NCBI RefSeq assembly: GCF_035818675.1
Contig: NZ_JAYKZZ010000011.1
Coordinates: 124,001 to 188,000 of the forward strand
Length of the DNA: 64,000 bases
DNA from: Parapedobacter flavus
Lineage (GTDB): Bacteria; Bacteroidota; Bacteroidia; Sphingobacteriales; Sphingobacteriaceae
Direction: 5' to 3'
A model generated the notes under the pieces. The model did no database searches and had not been told where the DNA came from. It was given only the letters and a program-made list of their open reading frames with translations. Positions 55,541-64,000 of the stretch are shown here, in pieces; position 1 is the first letter of the stretch, and every line of letters starts with the position of its first letter. A program made the translations under genes and the position numbers.

Positions 55541-55738
55541 ATGAAAGCACTTGCCGCATTATTGGTCACCGCTGTTATTTTCCTCGGATCTTGTACCATG
55601 CAGCGTACGGCGGGTCGCAGTGGTAAAGTACCCCCGGGTCAGGAGAAGAAAATCAGTGGAAAGCAATCCGCCAGGGATCACGCACCGGGGCAGCGGAAGA
55701 AACACCTCAGGTACGATTACCTGATGCCTGTTAAATGA
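55541..55738 (+). CDS. Small basic lipoprotein with twin PPGQxKK motifs
   Basis: 65 residues with lipobox LGSC (Cys18). The mature part is very basic and has two copies of PGQ-x-KK (PPGQEKK at 31-37 and PGQRKK at about 49-54). Similar small lipoproteins are common in Sphingobacteriales and are sometimes annotated, doubtfully, as quinol oxidase subunit 4. Function unknown. Its own promoter probably lies in the AT-rich stretch 55440-55530. Confidence 0.6.
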   Translation: MKALAALLVTAVIFLGSCTMQRTAGRSGKVPPGQEKKISGKQSARDHAPGQRKKHLRYDYLMPVK

Positions 55739-55849
55739 ACAAATCCAACTAGTATGTCTCAGGATCGTATTACCTCAGGAGACCAGGATATTTAAATCGA
55801 ACGTCCGTCAGCAAATGAGAAACAAATAAATAATAGAAAACAAATAAAA

Positions 55850-56638
55850 ATGAAAAAGCAAGTAGTACTCCCGCTATTGACCTTCACCGCTGCATTGGGC
55901 CTGTTGTTTTTTACGGGCTGTGAAAAGAATCCCAGCAACATGGACAAGACGGCGGAAGTCAGCCTGCGGCTTACCGATGCGCCTGCCGCATTCGACGCGT
56001 TGTTATTGGATATCCAAGGCATTGAGTTCCATACCGATGAGGCCGGGTGGGTTTCGGTCGCTCCGGTAGTTCCGGGGGTATACAATATTCTCGACTACCG
56101 CAACGGGGCCGACACGCTGCTGGCGCGGACTAGCCTCCCCGTGGGAAAGCTGTCGCAGGTGCGTTTTTTACTCGGCGAGGGCAACGCCATCGTGGTGGAT
56201 GGTGTCGAGCATCCGCTCGATGTGCCTTCCGGCCAAGAGAGTGGTCTTAAATTCAATGTCCATGCAGAGTTGGTTCCCAACGGGTCGTACGAATTTTGGA
56301 CCGATTTTGACGCCGCGAGGTCTATCGTGCAAACGGGCAATGGCGATTATAAGCTGAAGCCTGTAATCCGTGTATTTACCCAGCTTACCAATGGCCAGAT
56401 CAAAGGCGTAGTGCAGCCGATGGACGCAAACCCCATTGTGTATGCCATCAGCGAAACGGATACGGTGAGTGCCATACCGGAGCCGGATGGGTTCTTCCTG
56501 CTCCAGGGGCTTCCCGAAGGTGGCTATACTTTACGTGTTGAGCCCGATGAGGCTTCCGGTTTGGCGGTTTACGAGCGTACCGTTCCGGTAGCCTTTGGTA
56601 TCATCGCCGATGTACAGACCATTGATCTGGAGCAATAG
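55850..56638 (+). CDS. DUF4382 domain lipoprotein
   Basis: 262 residues with lipobox FTGC (Cys24). Residues about 36-170 match DUF4382: AEVSLRLTDAPAAFDALLLDIQGIEFH, VYNILDYRNGADTLLA, SQVRFLLGEGNAIVVDG (in pieces). A carboxypeptidase-like beta domain follows (GQIKGVVQPMDANPIVYAI to GGYTLRVEPDE). Exported, probably outer-membrane bound; role unknown. A hairpin follows the gene. Confidence 0.85.
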   Translation: MKKQVVLPLLTFTAALGLLFFTGCEKNPSNMDKTAEVSLRLTDAPAAFDALLLDIQGIEFHTDEAGWVSVAPVVPGVYNILDYRNGADTLLARTSLPVGKLSQVRFLLGEGNAIVVDGVEHPLDVPSGQESGLKFNVHAELVPNGSYEFWTDFDAARSIVQTGNGDYKLKPVIRVFTQLTNGQIKGVVQPMDANPIVYAISETDTVSAIPEPDGFFLLQGLPEGGYTLRVEPDEASGLAVYERTVPVAFGIIADVQTIDLEQ

Positions 56639-56658
56639 CTTGTAGACTATACCAAAAA

Positions 56659-56692
56659 ACAAGGAAGTTCGGATACACGCCAACTTCCTTGT
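56659..56692. terminator. Strong hairpin after the DUF4382 gene
   Basis: A perfect 11-bp stem (ACAAGGAAGTT 56659-56669 with AACTTCCTTGT 56682-56692). The run of six A on its left gives a T-run only on the minus strand, so as an intrinsic terminator it is best formed in the minus direction; on the plus strand it is a 3'-end stem. Confidence 0.5.
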
Positions 56693-56763
56693 CTTCCGGT
56701 ATTGCGATGGCCCATAAGAACCCTTATTTTTCACCGATTCATAAAATATATAAAAGCGAGTAC

Positions 56764-57756
56764 ATGTATCTATTTTCCCGAACGACGACAAAGCACCTTT
56801 TTCATTACCTTTTTATCGCCTTACTGCTGTTTTCGGCGTGCGCCAAAACCGATTCGTTAGATCCTGACGAGGAGCAGCCCAGCGACCATACGCCGTTTAC
56901 GGAGGGCACCATTGAAATGGGCATGCGCAGCCACGGGGTAGATTTGGGCTTTTTCATTAAGGAAATCGACTTTTCGCGCGATGATGTACCCGCGCAGTTT
57001 GCCGAGCTGGCCGAGAATAGCGCGGAGGCGCAGGCGTTCCTTGCTCTTCTGGAAGAATATTCCGAAAACAACCCCTTTGCTGCACTCGGCCTCATGATGA
57101 ATGCGGTTATTGGTACGTATTATGTGAAGGACGATATTGTGTTGGGCAAGGCGCGCGGATTCGGGTATCAGTTCGATAATTACCACGACGCCAAGAATGA
57201 CGTAGGGAAGGTTTTCATGCGTACGTTGGTGCAGACGGATGAGATTGCTGAGGAAGATTGCGAGTTGTCGTTGACATATGTGCCTTCTGTCGATCTGGGT
57301 GTCGGCAGCGGCAGCTCGATGGACATCTCGATATATGATCGCGAAGTTTCATCAAAAAGCCAGGTAGTGGCGGGATATTCATGCGAAGTCTCGACGTACA
57401 CCATTAAGTCGCAGCATATCCCAGAGCCCGACCCGAACAATCCGCTTCCACCCACGCCAGTCGTTTACAAGCTCGTTGTATATACCTCCGATGCCTTTAA
57501 TAAAACGATCAACTTCACGCACCCCTTTTATCTACCGGAAGAAGCCGGCATCCTGAAGTTGGAGATTTATTATGACAACGGCGAGGAGCCTACGCTGGTG
57601 ATGCAGCCGGAAGGCATCACGGCCCGCGCTATTACGGACGCGGAGCTGCAGATCGAGGTAACGGAACCGGTTTACAGCTTTACCGATATCGAGGTGGGCT
57701 GGAAGATGCTCGCTATCTTTTTCAGTGGCTGGGGAGCGTTGGAAGAAGGGGGGTAG
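56764..57756 (+). CDS. Lipoprotein of unknown function
   Basis: 330 residues from the ATG at 56764; an upstream in-frame TTG (56689) would start inside the preceding hairpin. Signal sequence with lipobox FSAC (Cys25 region). The mature protein starts with an acidic low-complexity stretch (SLDPDEEQPSDHTPF) and has no motif I recognise; a DUF4412-like pattern is possible because of the YEVSTYTIKSQ-type region and the late IEVTEPVYSF, but this is weak. No partner gene; it converges on the TlpA-like gene. Confidence 0.65.
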   Translation: MYLFSRTTTKHLFHYLFIALLLFSACAKTDSLDPDEEQPSDHTPFTEGTIEMGMRSHGVDLGFFIKEIDFSRDDVPAQFAELAENSAEAQAFLALLEEYSENNPFAALGLMMNAVIGTYYVKDDIVLGKARGFGYQFDNYHDAKNDVGKVFMRTLVQTDEIAEEDCELSLTYVPSVDLGVGSGSSMDISIYDREVSSKSQVVAGYSCEVSTYTIKSQHIPEPDPNNPLPPTPVVYKLVVYTSDAFNKTINFTHPFYLPEEAGILKLEIYYDNGEEPTLVMQPEGITARAITDAELQIEVTEPVYSFTDIEVGWKMLAIFFSGWGALEEGG

Positions 57757-57784
57757 CGAAGCATGCGGTGGCCGGTGTTGGCGC

Positions 57785-59233
57785 TTACAAGACCTTGTCC
57801 AGTAGCTGCCGGATACGCTTGTCAGAAGGTCTCGGCGCGTTGGCATTCACGATGCGTCCCTCCGGGTCGAGCAGAACGAAGCGTGGAATTTGCATAATAT
57901 TAAACGCTTCGGTAAATACTCGGCTGTTTTCAGCGTTTACCCACACTTGCACACCCTTGAGCTCGCGCTTGGCTACGAAGTCCTTCCACTTCTGTTTATC
58001 CTTTTCCTTATCCACCGATATACTTACAAAGGCAATATTAGCGTCGGCATAATCATGCTGCAGCGTATCCAGCGCCGGCATTTCTGCGATGCACGGTCCG
58101 CACCATGTGGCCCAGAAGTCGATGTATACGTATTGTCCCTTCAGGTCGGCCAGTGGGATGTCCCTACCGGTTGTATCTTGCAATACCACGGCGGGGGCAG
58201 GGTTGCCTTCCAACATACCTTCCAGTTTGTGGTATTTTACTTTCACCCGTTTGGCCAGATCGGGGTAGGGGCTGTCCGGTCCGAAGTGGTCGTAGATTTT
58301 CTTCTTGAAATTGGACGCCAACGCAAACGCATAATACTCATACAGCGGCCGGCCGGATAATTCCTTTTTGACGTAATCGAAGAAATCTTCTTCGGTATCG
58401 GCCAACCGGTATTTTTGCTTCAGGTAGTAATCCAGAAAATAGTAATATGCTATACCTTTGTCGGCCTTCGACCGATCGAGTTCTACGTCCTTGAGGAACG
58501 CATAATATGCCGCATCCGCTGAAAAGCCATCTTCCCGGTAGGCGCTGCGCATTGACGGATAGAGCAGCAGCGCCATGGTGGCGTCGTTGCGGATGGTTTG
58601 CTCGCTCACGTGGTACAATTGTTTGGCTATGCGCCGCTGTTTGTTGAATTGCGCGAGGAATGCGAGCCGGTCGGCCTCCCGTTGTGCTACATAGGCCGCA
58701 TATTGGTCGGGCGAGTAGTTCACATAGCCGAAGTAATTTTTCAAGTGCTTGTCGCGGTATTGGTTAAACCGCCAGTCTTCCTCATTGAGGTACCGGCTGG
58801 CCGCACTGTTCCTCCCGGTGATGTGGAGCGTCTCCTGTACGCGCTTTACATCGACGGTTACGTGTTGCTTGTTGCCGGGGGCGAGGTAGAGGTACACCAA
58901 CTGTGACCGGTTGGTCTGGGTGGTGATGGTCGTATCCCGGCCGTCGCCACGGGTCACGGTAAATTGTTCTTCCACGGGGGAAGTTTCCACGATCATGAAC
59001 GCCCGTGCCGGCGTCGAGATATCGATGGAGAAGCGGAACGATCCATCGGCGGCCACCACTATTTCCTGTTTCTGTAGGTCGGCTAGTACGGCATATTCTT
59101 GGTAGTTCAGCGTAAGCTGTTCTCCCCAATAGCCTATGAGTTTGCCGCTCACGGTGGTGCTATGTGCTGCAAGCGCTCCGAAGGGGAGCAGCAGGCACAA
59201 ACAAAGCGTCGGTATCAATGATCGTGGAAACAT
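57785..59233 (-). CDS. TlpA/ResA-like thioredoxin-fold protein
   Basis: 482 residues with a signal peptide (about 1-23). The N-terminal half (about 27-340) is the extra domain (DUF4369-like start, VSGKLIGYWGEQLTL, then a long helical part with repeated Y/F/R residues) common in Bacteroidota TlpA proteins. The C-terminal thioredoxin fold (about 345-482) has FWATWCGPCIAEMP with Cys378 and Cys381 and the cis-Pro IPRFVLLD. Periplasmic thiol-disulphide reductase. It is the last gene of the minus-strand SusC-SusD-TlpA unit, 18 bases after SusD, a frequent arrangement whose substrate is often protein or peptide. Confidence 0.9.
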   Translation of the reverse strand: MFPRSLIPTLCLCLLLPFGALAAHSTTVSGKLIGYWGEQLTLNYQEYAVLADLQKQEIVVAADGSFRFSIDISTPARAFMIVETSPVEEQFTVTRGDGRDTTITTQTNRSQLVYLYLAPGNKQHVTVDVKRVQETLHITGRNSAASRYLNEEDWRFNQYRDKHLKNYFGYVNYSPDQYAAYVAQREADRLAFLAQFNKQRRIAKQLYHVSEQTIRNDATMALLLYPSMRSAYREDGFSADAAYYAFLKDVELDRSKADKGIAYYYFLDYYLKQKYRLADTEEDFFDYVKKELSGRPLYEYYAFALASNFKKKIYDHFGPDSPYPDLAKRVKVKYHKLEGMLEGNPAPAVVLQDTTGRDIPLADLKGQYVYIDFWATWCGPCIAEMPALDTLQHDYADANIAFVSISVDKEKDKQKWKDFVAKRELKGVQVWVNAENSRVFTEAFNIMQIPRFVLLDPEGRIVNANAPRPSDKRIRQLLDKVL

Positions 59234-59251
59234 GGGTCAATAGTTAACGGA

Positions 59252-60670
59252 TTACAAATTCGGGTTCGTACGGATTGCTTCATCGGGCAGTGGCAGGTAA
59301 ATCGCGCTCGACTGCCAAGCCGGTTTTACCGGTGCCAACACATCGTCGGCGCGGGTTTTCGCAGCTTCGCCGGTGGCGCTGGGCCACCTGCGGAGGTCAA
59401 ACCACCGATGCCCCCACTCGGCAAAAAGCTCGATGCGGCGCTCCTGCTCCAAAGCCGTGCGGATCGCACCGGCATCATCGCCCAGATCCAGCGCTTCCAA
59501 GCCTGCACGGCCACGGATGGTATTGATGTCTGCTTCGGCGTCGGCAAACTTATCCTGTGCCAGGCGGGCCTCTGCGCGGATGAGGTATTGCTCGGCAAGG
59601 CGTAGCACCATGGTGTATTCCTGCACAGGCGTTACGCCGAAGCGGGCCTTATATTTATAGGGGAAAAGATAGGTGTCGCCCGATGCTGTGGTGCGAGAGC
59701 CTACCCAATTCTCGCGGCGCAGGTCGTCGGTCTCGAACGCGTCCTGTAGGCCGCCGGGTACCAGCCGGAAAAGTGCGGCAGCCGTTTCCGATGCGGGCAC
59801 CATCAAGAATCCCTCCCAGGTGTTCCGGCCGCCAGCTGTATTGATAGCTTGCAGCTGCCAAATGGTTTCTGCACTGTTGGCTAAAAAAACGTTGTTGATG
59901 TCTTCGCTGCTCATCAATTGGTATTGGCTGTTGTCGATGACTTCTGTAGCCTCCGTCTCTGCCAGCGCGAACTGGCCCATATACAAGTACGCACGTGCAA
60001 GCATGGCACTGGCGGCACCTTTGTTCGGGCGGATGCGTTCGCCATCGGCGTTGGCCCGGTCTCCCGAGGGATAACCATCAAACAGCTGCTCCTTAGCCGC
60101 TTTCAGGTCTTCGATGACACTGGCATACACCTCGGCAGCGGGTGTACGTGGCTTGTGGTTGTTGGCCAGCGCATCGGTGGTGAGGATCAGCGGCACATCA
60201 CCGAAGTAGTTCACTAAATAGAAATGGCAGAATGCCCGGATGAATTTAGCTTCGCCCAGCAGTTGGCTTTTTACTTCCGGGTTCAAGTTGTCGGCCTTTT
60301 CCAGCCCCTCAATACACGCATTGGCTTGGTAGATGTACTGATAAAGGGATGACCAGAAGACATCTACATACTGATTGGACGAAAGGACGTTGTTGTTCTT
60401 GAACTCATCGTAAGTGGCAAACGCAAATGCATACGCCATCTCGTCGGCCATCATGCCCGGCAAGATGAGCGACAGCACGTTGGCAAACTGGTAGTTGAGG
60501 TTATTCATGCGGGCATACATGCCCACCACGGAAGCTGTCGCAGTTTTATCGTCGGAAAAGGCGAGTTCGAGGGGGATTTCTGTCTTCGGTGCCCCCGGCT
60601 CTACAAAGCTTTCGCACGAGCTGAAAGCGAAGGCGATGGTAAGCAATAGGATATATATGCGATGTGTCAT
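59252..60670 (-). CDS. SusD/RagB lipoprotein (minus-strand unit)
   Basis: 472 residues with lipobox FSSC (Cys19), opening CESFVEPGAPKTEIP, core LLGEAKFIRAFCHFYLVNYFGDVPLI (in pieces) and AEQYLIRAEARLAQ, and C-terminal LEQERRIELFAEWGHRWFDLRRW, all classical SusD. It follows the STN-type SusC by 11 bases. High G+C, unlike the SusD genes of units C and E. Confidence 0.94.
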   Translation of the reverse strand: MTHRIYILLLTIAFAFSSCESFVEPGAPKTEIPLELAFSDDKTATASVVGMYARMNNLNYQFANVLSLILPGMMADEMAYAFAFATYDEFKNNNVLSSNQYVDVFWSSLYQYIYQANACIEGLEKADNLNPEVKSQLLGEAKFIRAFCHFYLVNYFGDVPLILTTDALANNHKPRTPAAEVYASVIEDLKAAKEQLFDGYPSGDRANADGERIRPNKGAASAMLARAYLYMGQFALAETEATEVIDNSQYQLMSSEDINNVFLANSAETIWQLQAINTAGGRNTWEGFLMVPASETAAALFRLVPGGLQDAFETDDLRRENWVGSRTTASGDTYLFPYKYKARFGVTPVQEYTMVLRLAEQYLIRAEARLAQDKFADAEADINTIRGRAGLEALDLGDDAGAIRTALEQERRIELFAEWGHRWFDLRRWPSATGEAAKTRADDVLAPVKPAWQSSAIYLPLPDEAIRTNPNL

Positions 60671-60681
60671 GTTCTTTCAGA

Positions 60682-63600
60682 TTAATAGGTGAAACGGATA
60701 CCTGCTGTATAATAACGGATGGGGGGCATCACGCGTCCGCGCGTTTCGGGGTCGAACCCGTCGTAGCTGGTCAGCGTAAATAGGTTTTGCCCCTGTACGT
60801 ACACGCCGATGCGTTGCGTTTTCAGCATAGGCAGCGCGGAGGTGAGGTCATAGCTCACGGTCAGGTTCTTCAGCCTGACGAACGATGCATCCACCCAAAG
60901 CACATCGGAGTGCCGGTAGAACGAGTTGTATTGTGTATAGGCGTCATCACTCGACGACAGTGCGGGCCGCGGGATGTCGGTCACATCGCCGGGGTTGCGC
61001 CAGCGATTCAGCACCGAACGGTCGAAGTTCGCCCGTATGCCGAGTGCCGATGTGGCAGGGTAGCCGTAGTTGAGTGCCTCGCCTTCCTGCTTCACAAACT
61101 GAAGCAAGAAATCGACCTTCAGGTTTTTGTAGCGGAGGTTATTGGCCAAGCCGCCGAAGAAAGCCGGCATGCTGCTGCCCATGATGTATTGGTCGTCCCA
61201 TGACGCGGTCAACTCGCCGTTGCCATCGAGGTCGGCAAACTCAGGGATGCCCGTTTGGGGGTTCACACCGGTGAATTTATAGCCGAACACGATGTCGATG
61301 GGGTGCCCTACCGCGTATAATGTCGTTAGGCCCGAATTTTCGAAATCGGGGTATTCTGCCAGTTTATTGCGGGCGATGGTCAAATTACCGGAAGTGGTCC
61401 ACTCGAAGTTCTCATTGGCGATGTTCACGCTACTCACTTCAAACTCCCACCCCTTGTTTTCCACCAGCGCCGGCATATTGGCTGTGAAGCCCGAAAAGCC
61501 GGTCTGCGGGCTCAGGGTATACTCGATCAATTGATTGTCTGACCGATTGAAATAGTAGTTGACGTTCAATGAGAGCCGATTGTCCAGCATGCCGAGTTCC
61601 AGTCCTCCTTCCAGCTTGCGGTTGCGCTCCCAACGGTAATCGGGGTTAGGCAGGCGGCTCGGGTTAAGGCCCACCACGCCATCGTACGGGTTGCTGGTGA
61701 ATCCCCAAGTATCCATGTACTGGTAGTTGCCGATCTGGTCATTGCCCGTAGTGCCGTAGCTGCCGCGCAACTTGCCGAAGCTTAGGAATGGGAGCGCTTC
61801 GCGAAGACCGTTTTCTTCGGAGAACACCCATGCGGCACCGATGGCGCCGAAGTTGCCGAACCGCTTGTTGGGCCCGAAGCGCGATGACCCGTCGCGGCGG
61901 AAACTGGCGTTGATGATGTACTTGCTATCCCAGTTATAGGTAACCCGGCCGAAAGCCGCTTGGTAGAGGTAGTCGGCATACGCGAAATTCTGGCTGCGCA
62001 ACGAGTTTGCCGCCGTAATGTTGCCGAGCTGGGTATCGGAAGAGAAGTCTTCGGCACGCAGGTCCTGCCCGTCGCGCACATTCCGTTGCCAGGTACCACC
62101 GGCCAGGAGCTCGAAAGTACCCTGCCCTACGTCAAACGTGTACCGGGCTTGGGGCTCGATGTTGTAAGCGGTGTTGGTGCTCGATCCGAAATACGCCATA
62201 TTGGTAGCCGCATTTGCCGGATTGAAAGAGGTAAGCGGGTACATCTGCAGCTGGTTGAATGCCGTACGGTTGTAGCCGATGTTGGCCGTAAGGTCCAGGC
62301 CTTTGATGGGGCTGTAGCGGATTACGCCGCTGGTAAGCAATGCCTGGTTGCGGGTTTCATGGCGCCTTTCGAGGAAGGCGAAGGGATTCTGGTCATTGCC
62401 GAACCAGTAGTAGTAGCCCGCATCGTCATATACCGGCATATTGGGCGCCAGGTTATAATATTGCGTAATGTCTGTGGCCAGCGCGTTGTTGAAGTCAGCT
62501 GTATAGTTGACCGTTGCCGACACCGAAAATTTCTGGTCCGGCGTATGGTGCTGCAGCGTCAGCATGCCTGATCCTTTCTTATAGCCGTTGTCGCCGGGCT
62601 GCACGGTAGTTTCATTGCGGTAGGTGCCGCTCAGCAAGAAGGTGGTCCGTTCGGAACCACCCGAGAATGAAACGTTCGCTTCGGTCAGTTGTGCAGTGTT
62701 GCCAATCAGTTTTTCCTGCCAGTTCGTGTTTTCGTCTTGATCCCACAGCATGAGGTCGGGCGCGTTATCTTCGTTGGGTGCATCATCGCTGTAGCTGAAC
62801 GCTTCGTTGCGGAGCTCCAGGTATTCGGCGGTGCTTAGCATATCTACCTTATTGGTTACCCGGCCGGCACCCGAATAAAGATTGGCGTTTACCTGTGTTT
62901 TGCCGGCCTTGCCCTTCTTGGTGGTAATGAGGATGACACCATTGGCCCCGCGTGATCCATAGATTGCGGTAGCATCAGCATCTTTCAGCACATCGATCCG
63001 TTCGATGTCGGCGGGGTTGATGCCACTCAGGGGGCTTTGGCCGCCGTTGTCTCCCCTGAACATGTTCAACGACTCCGAAAAATACGGAATGCCATCGATG
63101 ATATATAGCGGGTCGTTCGACCCTCCCAACGAGCTGAGCCCCCGAAGGCGCACGGTAAATGCCGATCCGGGCAGGCCATTGCTGCTATTCACTTCGAGGC
63201 CTGCTATCCGTCCCTGCAGCGCGGCCAGGGGATCATTGATGGGCGCTTGGCTGATCTCGTCGCTTGTGATGCCCGCCGTTGAGCCTGTGCTCACCCGTTT
63301 GCTTGTGGTGCCGTAGCCGATGACGGTAACCTCGTCGAGCCGACCGAAATCGGGCTGTAGGCGTATGACGTACGCAGCATCTGCCAGGTCATTGGCTGCA
63401 ATCTCGACCGTTTGGTAACCGATGTAAGATATTGCAAGGGTAGGGTTAGCGTCCGTTGCCCGGATGGAAAAGTTGCCCTTCATGTCGGTGGAAGTCGTTA
63501 CAGGCGTACCGGTTATCCGTACGGTCACACCTGCGAGGGGTGTGCCGGTTTCATCCAGCACCTGGCCCGAGATGGCTACCTGTGTCCCCACGCGCTCCAT

Positions 63601-63933
63601 CCGGTCGGCTACGGCTGCCGCGTTTTTCTTGATGATGACGGTTTTTCCCACCTGCTCGTAGTGCAGGTCGGTCTGCTTCATTAACCCATCCAGTAGGGCG
63701 GCCACATTGCCCCCATTACCGGCGATATGCAGGCGGTCAAAGCCTTTGATATCACTACTGCGATAAGTAAATCGGATATCTGCTTGTTGTTCCAGTTGGT
63801 TCAACGCGTCGCGCAATGACAGGGTACCTGCCGGCAATGATGCTTCGATTTCGTGTAGGTGCTGAGCGGTTGTGCTATATGACACGACGGTCGATGCTGC
63901 GGTGAGTAAGATAGCGAGTAAAGATATTTTCAT
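60682..63933 (-). CDS. SusC/RagA transporter with N-terminal STN signalling domain
   Basis: 1083 residues from the ATG at 63933, which has GGGAG about nine bases upstream; a longer frame to 63972 adds a non-signal extension. Signal peptide (about 1-24), then an STN (secretin/TonB N-terminus) domain (about 30-105, LSLRDALNQLEQQADIRFTYRSSDIKG in pieces), carboxypeptidase-D-like domain (about 120-195), SusC plug (VTVIGYGTTSKRVSTGSTAGI; LQGRIAGLEV; RLRGLSSLGG; LYIIDGIPYF) and barrel ending IRFTY. An STN domain implies control through a FecR-type anti-sigma factor and an ECF sigma factor; their genes would be expected just beyond the right end of the window. Confidence 0.94.
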   Translation of the reverse strand: MKISLLAILLTAASTVVSYSTTAQHLHEIEASLPAGTLSLRDALNQLEQQADIRFTYRSSDIKGFDRLHIAGNGGNVAALLDGLMKQTDLHYEQVGKTVIIKKNAAAVADRMERVGTQVAISGQVLDETGTPLAGVTVRITGTPVTTSTDMKGNFSIRATDANPTLAISYIGYQTVEIAANDLADAAYVIRLQPDFGRLDEVTVIGYGTTSKRVSTGSTAGITSDEISQAPINDPLAALQGRIAGLEVNSSNGLPGSAFTVRLRGLSSLGGSNDPLYIIDGIPYFSESLNMFRGDNGGQSPLSGINPADIERIDVLKDADATAIYGSRGANGVILITTKKGKAGKTQVNANLYSGAGRVTNKVDMLSTAEYLELRNEAFSYSDDAPNEDNAPDLMLWDQDENTNWQEKLIGNTAQLTEANVSFSGGSERTTFLLSGTYRNETTVQPGDNGYKKGSGMLTLQHHTPDQKFSVSATVNYTADFNNALATDITQYYNLAPNMPVYDDAGYYYWFGNDQNPFAFLERRHETRNQALLTSGVIRYSPIKGLDLTANIGYNRTAFNQLQMYPLTSFNPANAATNMAYFGSSTNTAYNIEPQARYTFDVGQGTFELLAGGTWQRNVRDGQDLRAEDFSSDTQLGNITAANSLRSQNFAYADYLYQAAFGRVTYNWDSKYIINASFRRDGSSRFGPNKRFGNFGAIGAAWVFSEENGLREALPFLSFGKLRGSYGTTGNDQIGNYQYMDTWGFTSNPYDGVVGLNPSRLPNPDYRWERNRKLEGGLELGMLDNRLSLNVNYYFNRSDNQLIEYTLSPQTGFSGFTANMPALVENKGWEFEVSSVNIANENFEWTTSGNLTIARNKLAEYPDFENSGLTTLYAVGHPIDIVFGYKFTGVNPQTGIPEFADLDGNGELTASWDDQYIMGSSMPAFFGGLANNLRYKNLKVDFLLQFVKQEGEALNYGYPATSALGIRANFDRSVLNRWRNPGDVTDIPRPALSSSDDAYTQYNSFYRHSDVLWVDASFVRLKNLTVSYDLTSALPMLKTQRIGVYVQGQNLFTLTSYDGFDPETRGRVMPPIRYYTAGIRFTY

Positions 63934-64000
63934 TAATAATCTCCCTTTGCACTTGTTTGTGGTTAAATGCATAATTTTGAACAGATTTAGTATAACATAA

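Overview
The window is chromosomal DNA from a member of the Bacteroidota, most likely a Sphingobacteriaceae-type soil or environmental bacterium. The evidence is four SusC/SusD pairs, many lipoproteins with the LxxC-type lipobox, a gliding/T9SS type B C-terminal domain, DUF4382 and TlpA-like proteins, and promoters resembling the TTTG / TAnnTTTG type of this phylum. Genus is inference only. No rRNA, tRNA, CRISPR array, phage or insertion sequence was seen.

Layout. 1-5.7 kb: end of an MFS nucleoside-type permease, a Gfo/Idh/MocA dehydrogenase, and on the minus strand a secreted six-hairpin-like protein and an orphan RND adaptor. 5.8-9 kb: murF (minus) and a secreted N-acetylmuramoyl-L-alanine amidase (plus). 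9.1-11.6 kb: an unrecognised protein paired with a NYN/Zc3h12a-like RNase that carries 14-residue repeats. 11.7-49 kb: a very large, all-plus-strand peptidoglycan/MurNAc utilisation superlocus. 49-54 kb: housekeeping genes (Rrf2, DUF808, flavoprotein, YceI, F420-reductase-like protein, Crp, YjbR). 54-57.8 kb: a T9SS protein and small lipoproteins. 57.8-64 kb: a minus-strand STN-type SusC / SusD / TlpA-like operon.

The superlocus appears to be five transcription units: (A) GHL10 hydrolase, S9 peptidase, double beta-lactamase-fold protein; (B) SusC/SusD; (C) NamZ exo-muramidase, SusC/SusD, surface lipoprotein; (D) second GHL10 lipoprotein, a metallophosphoesterase-propeller-GH9 fusion, murQ; (E) SusC/SusD, two secreted TIM-barrel hydrolases, a second murQ, and a sodium:solute symporter. 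A plausible flow is: surface capture and outer-membrane import by SusCD, trimming of peptides and glycan in the periplasm, release of MurNAc by NamZ, import by the symporter, phosphorylation by a kinase not present here, and ether cleavage by MurQ to GlcNAc-6-P.

The most interesting signals are: a 14-bp operator-like motif (consensus YGCAWAAAVRYGCW) in front of four of these units, at the same 21-nt distance from a TAnnATTG box in three of them; second copies of that motif further upstream; a promoter plus signal-peptide cassette shared by two unrelated enzymes (GHL10 and NamZ); near-identical murQ copies bracketing a lower-GC PUL; two unusual multi-domain fusions; and the repeat-bearing RNase pair.
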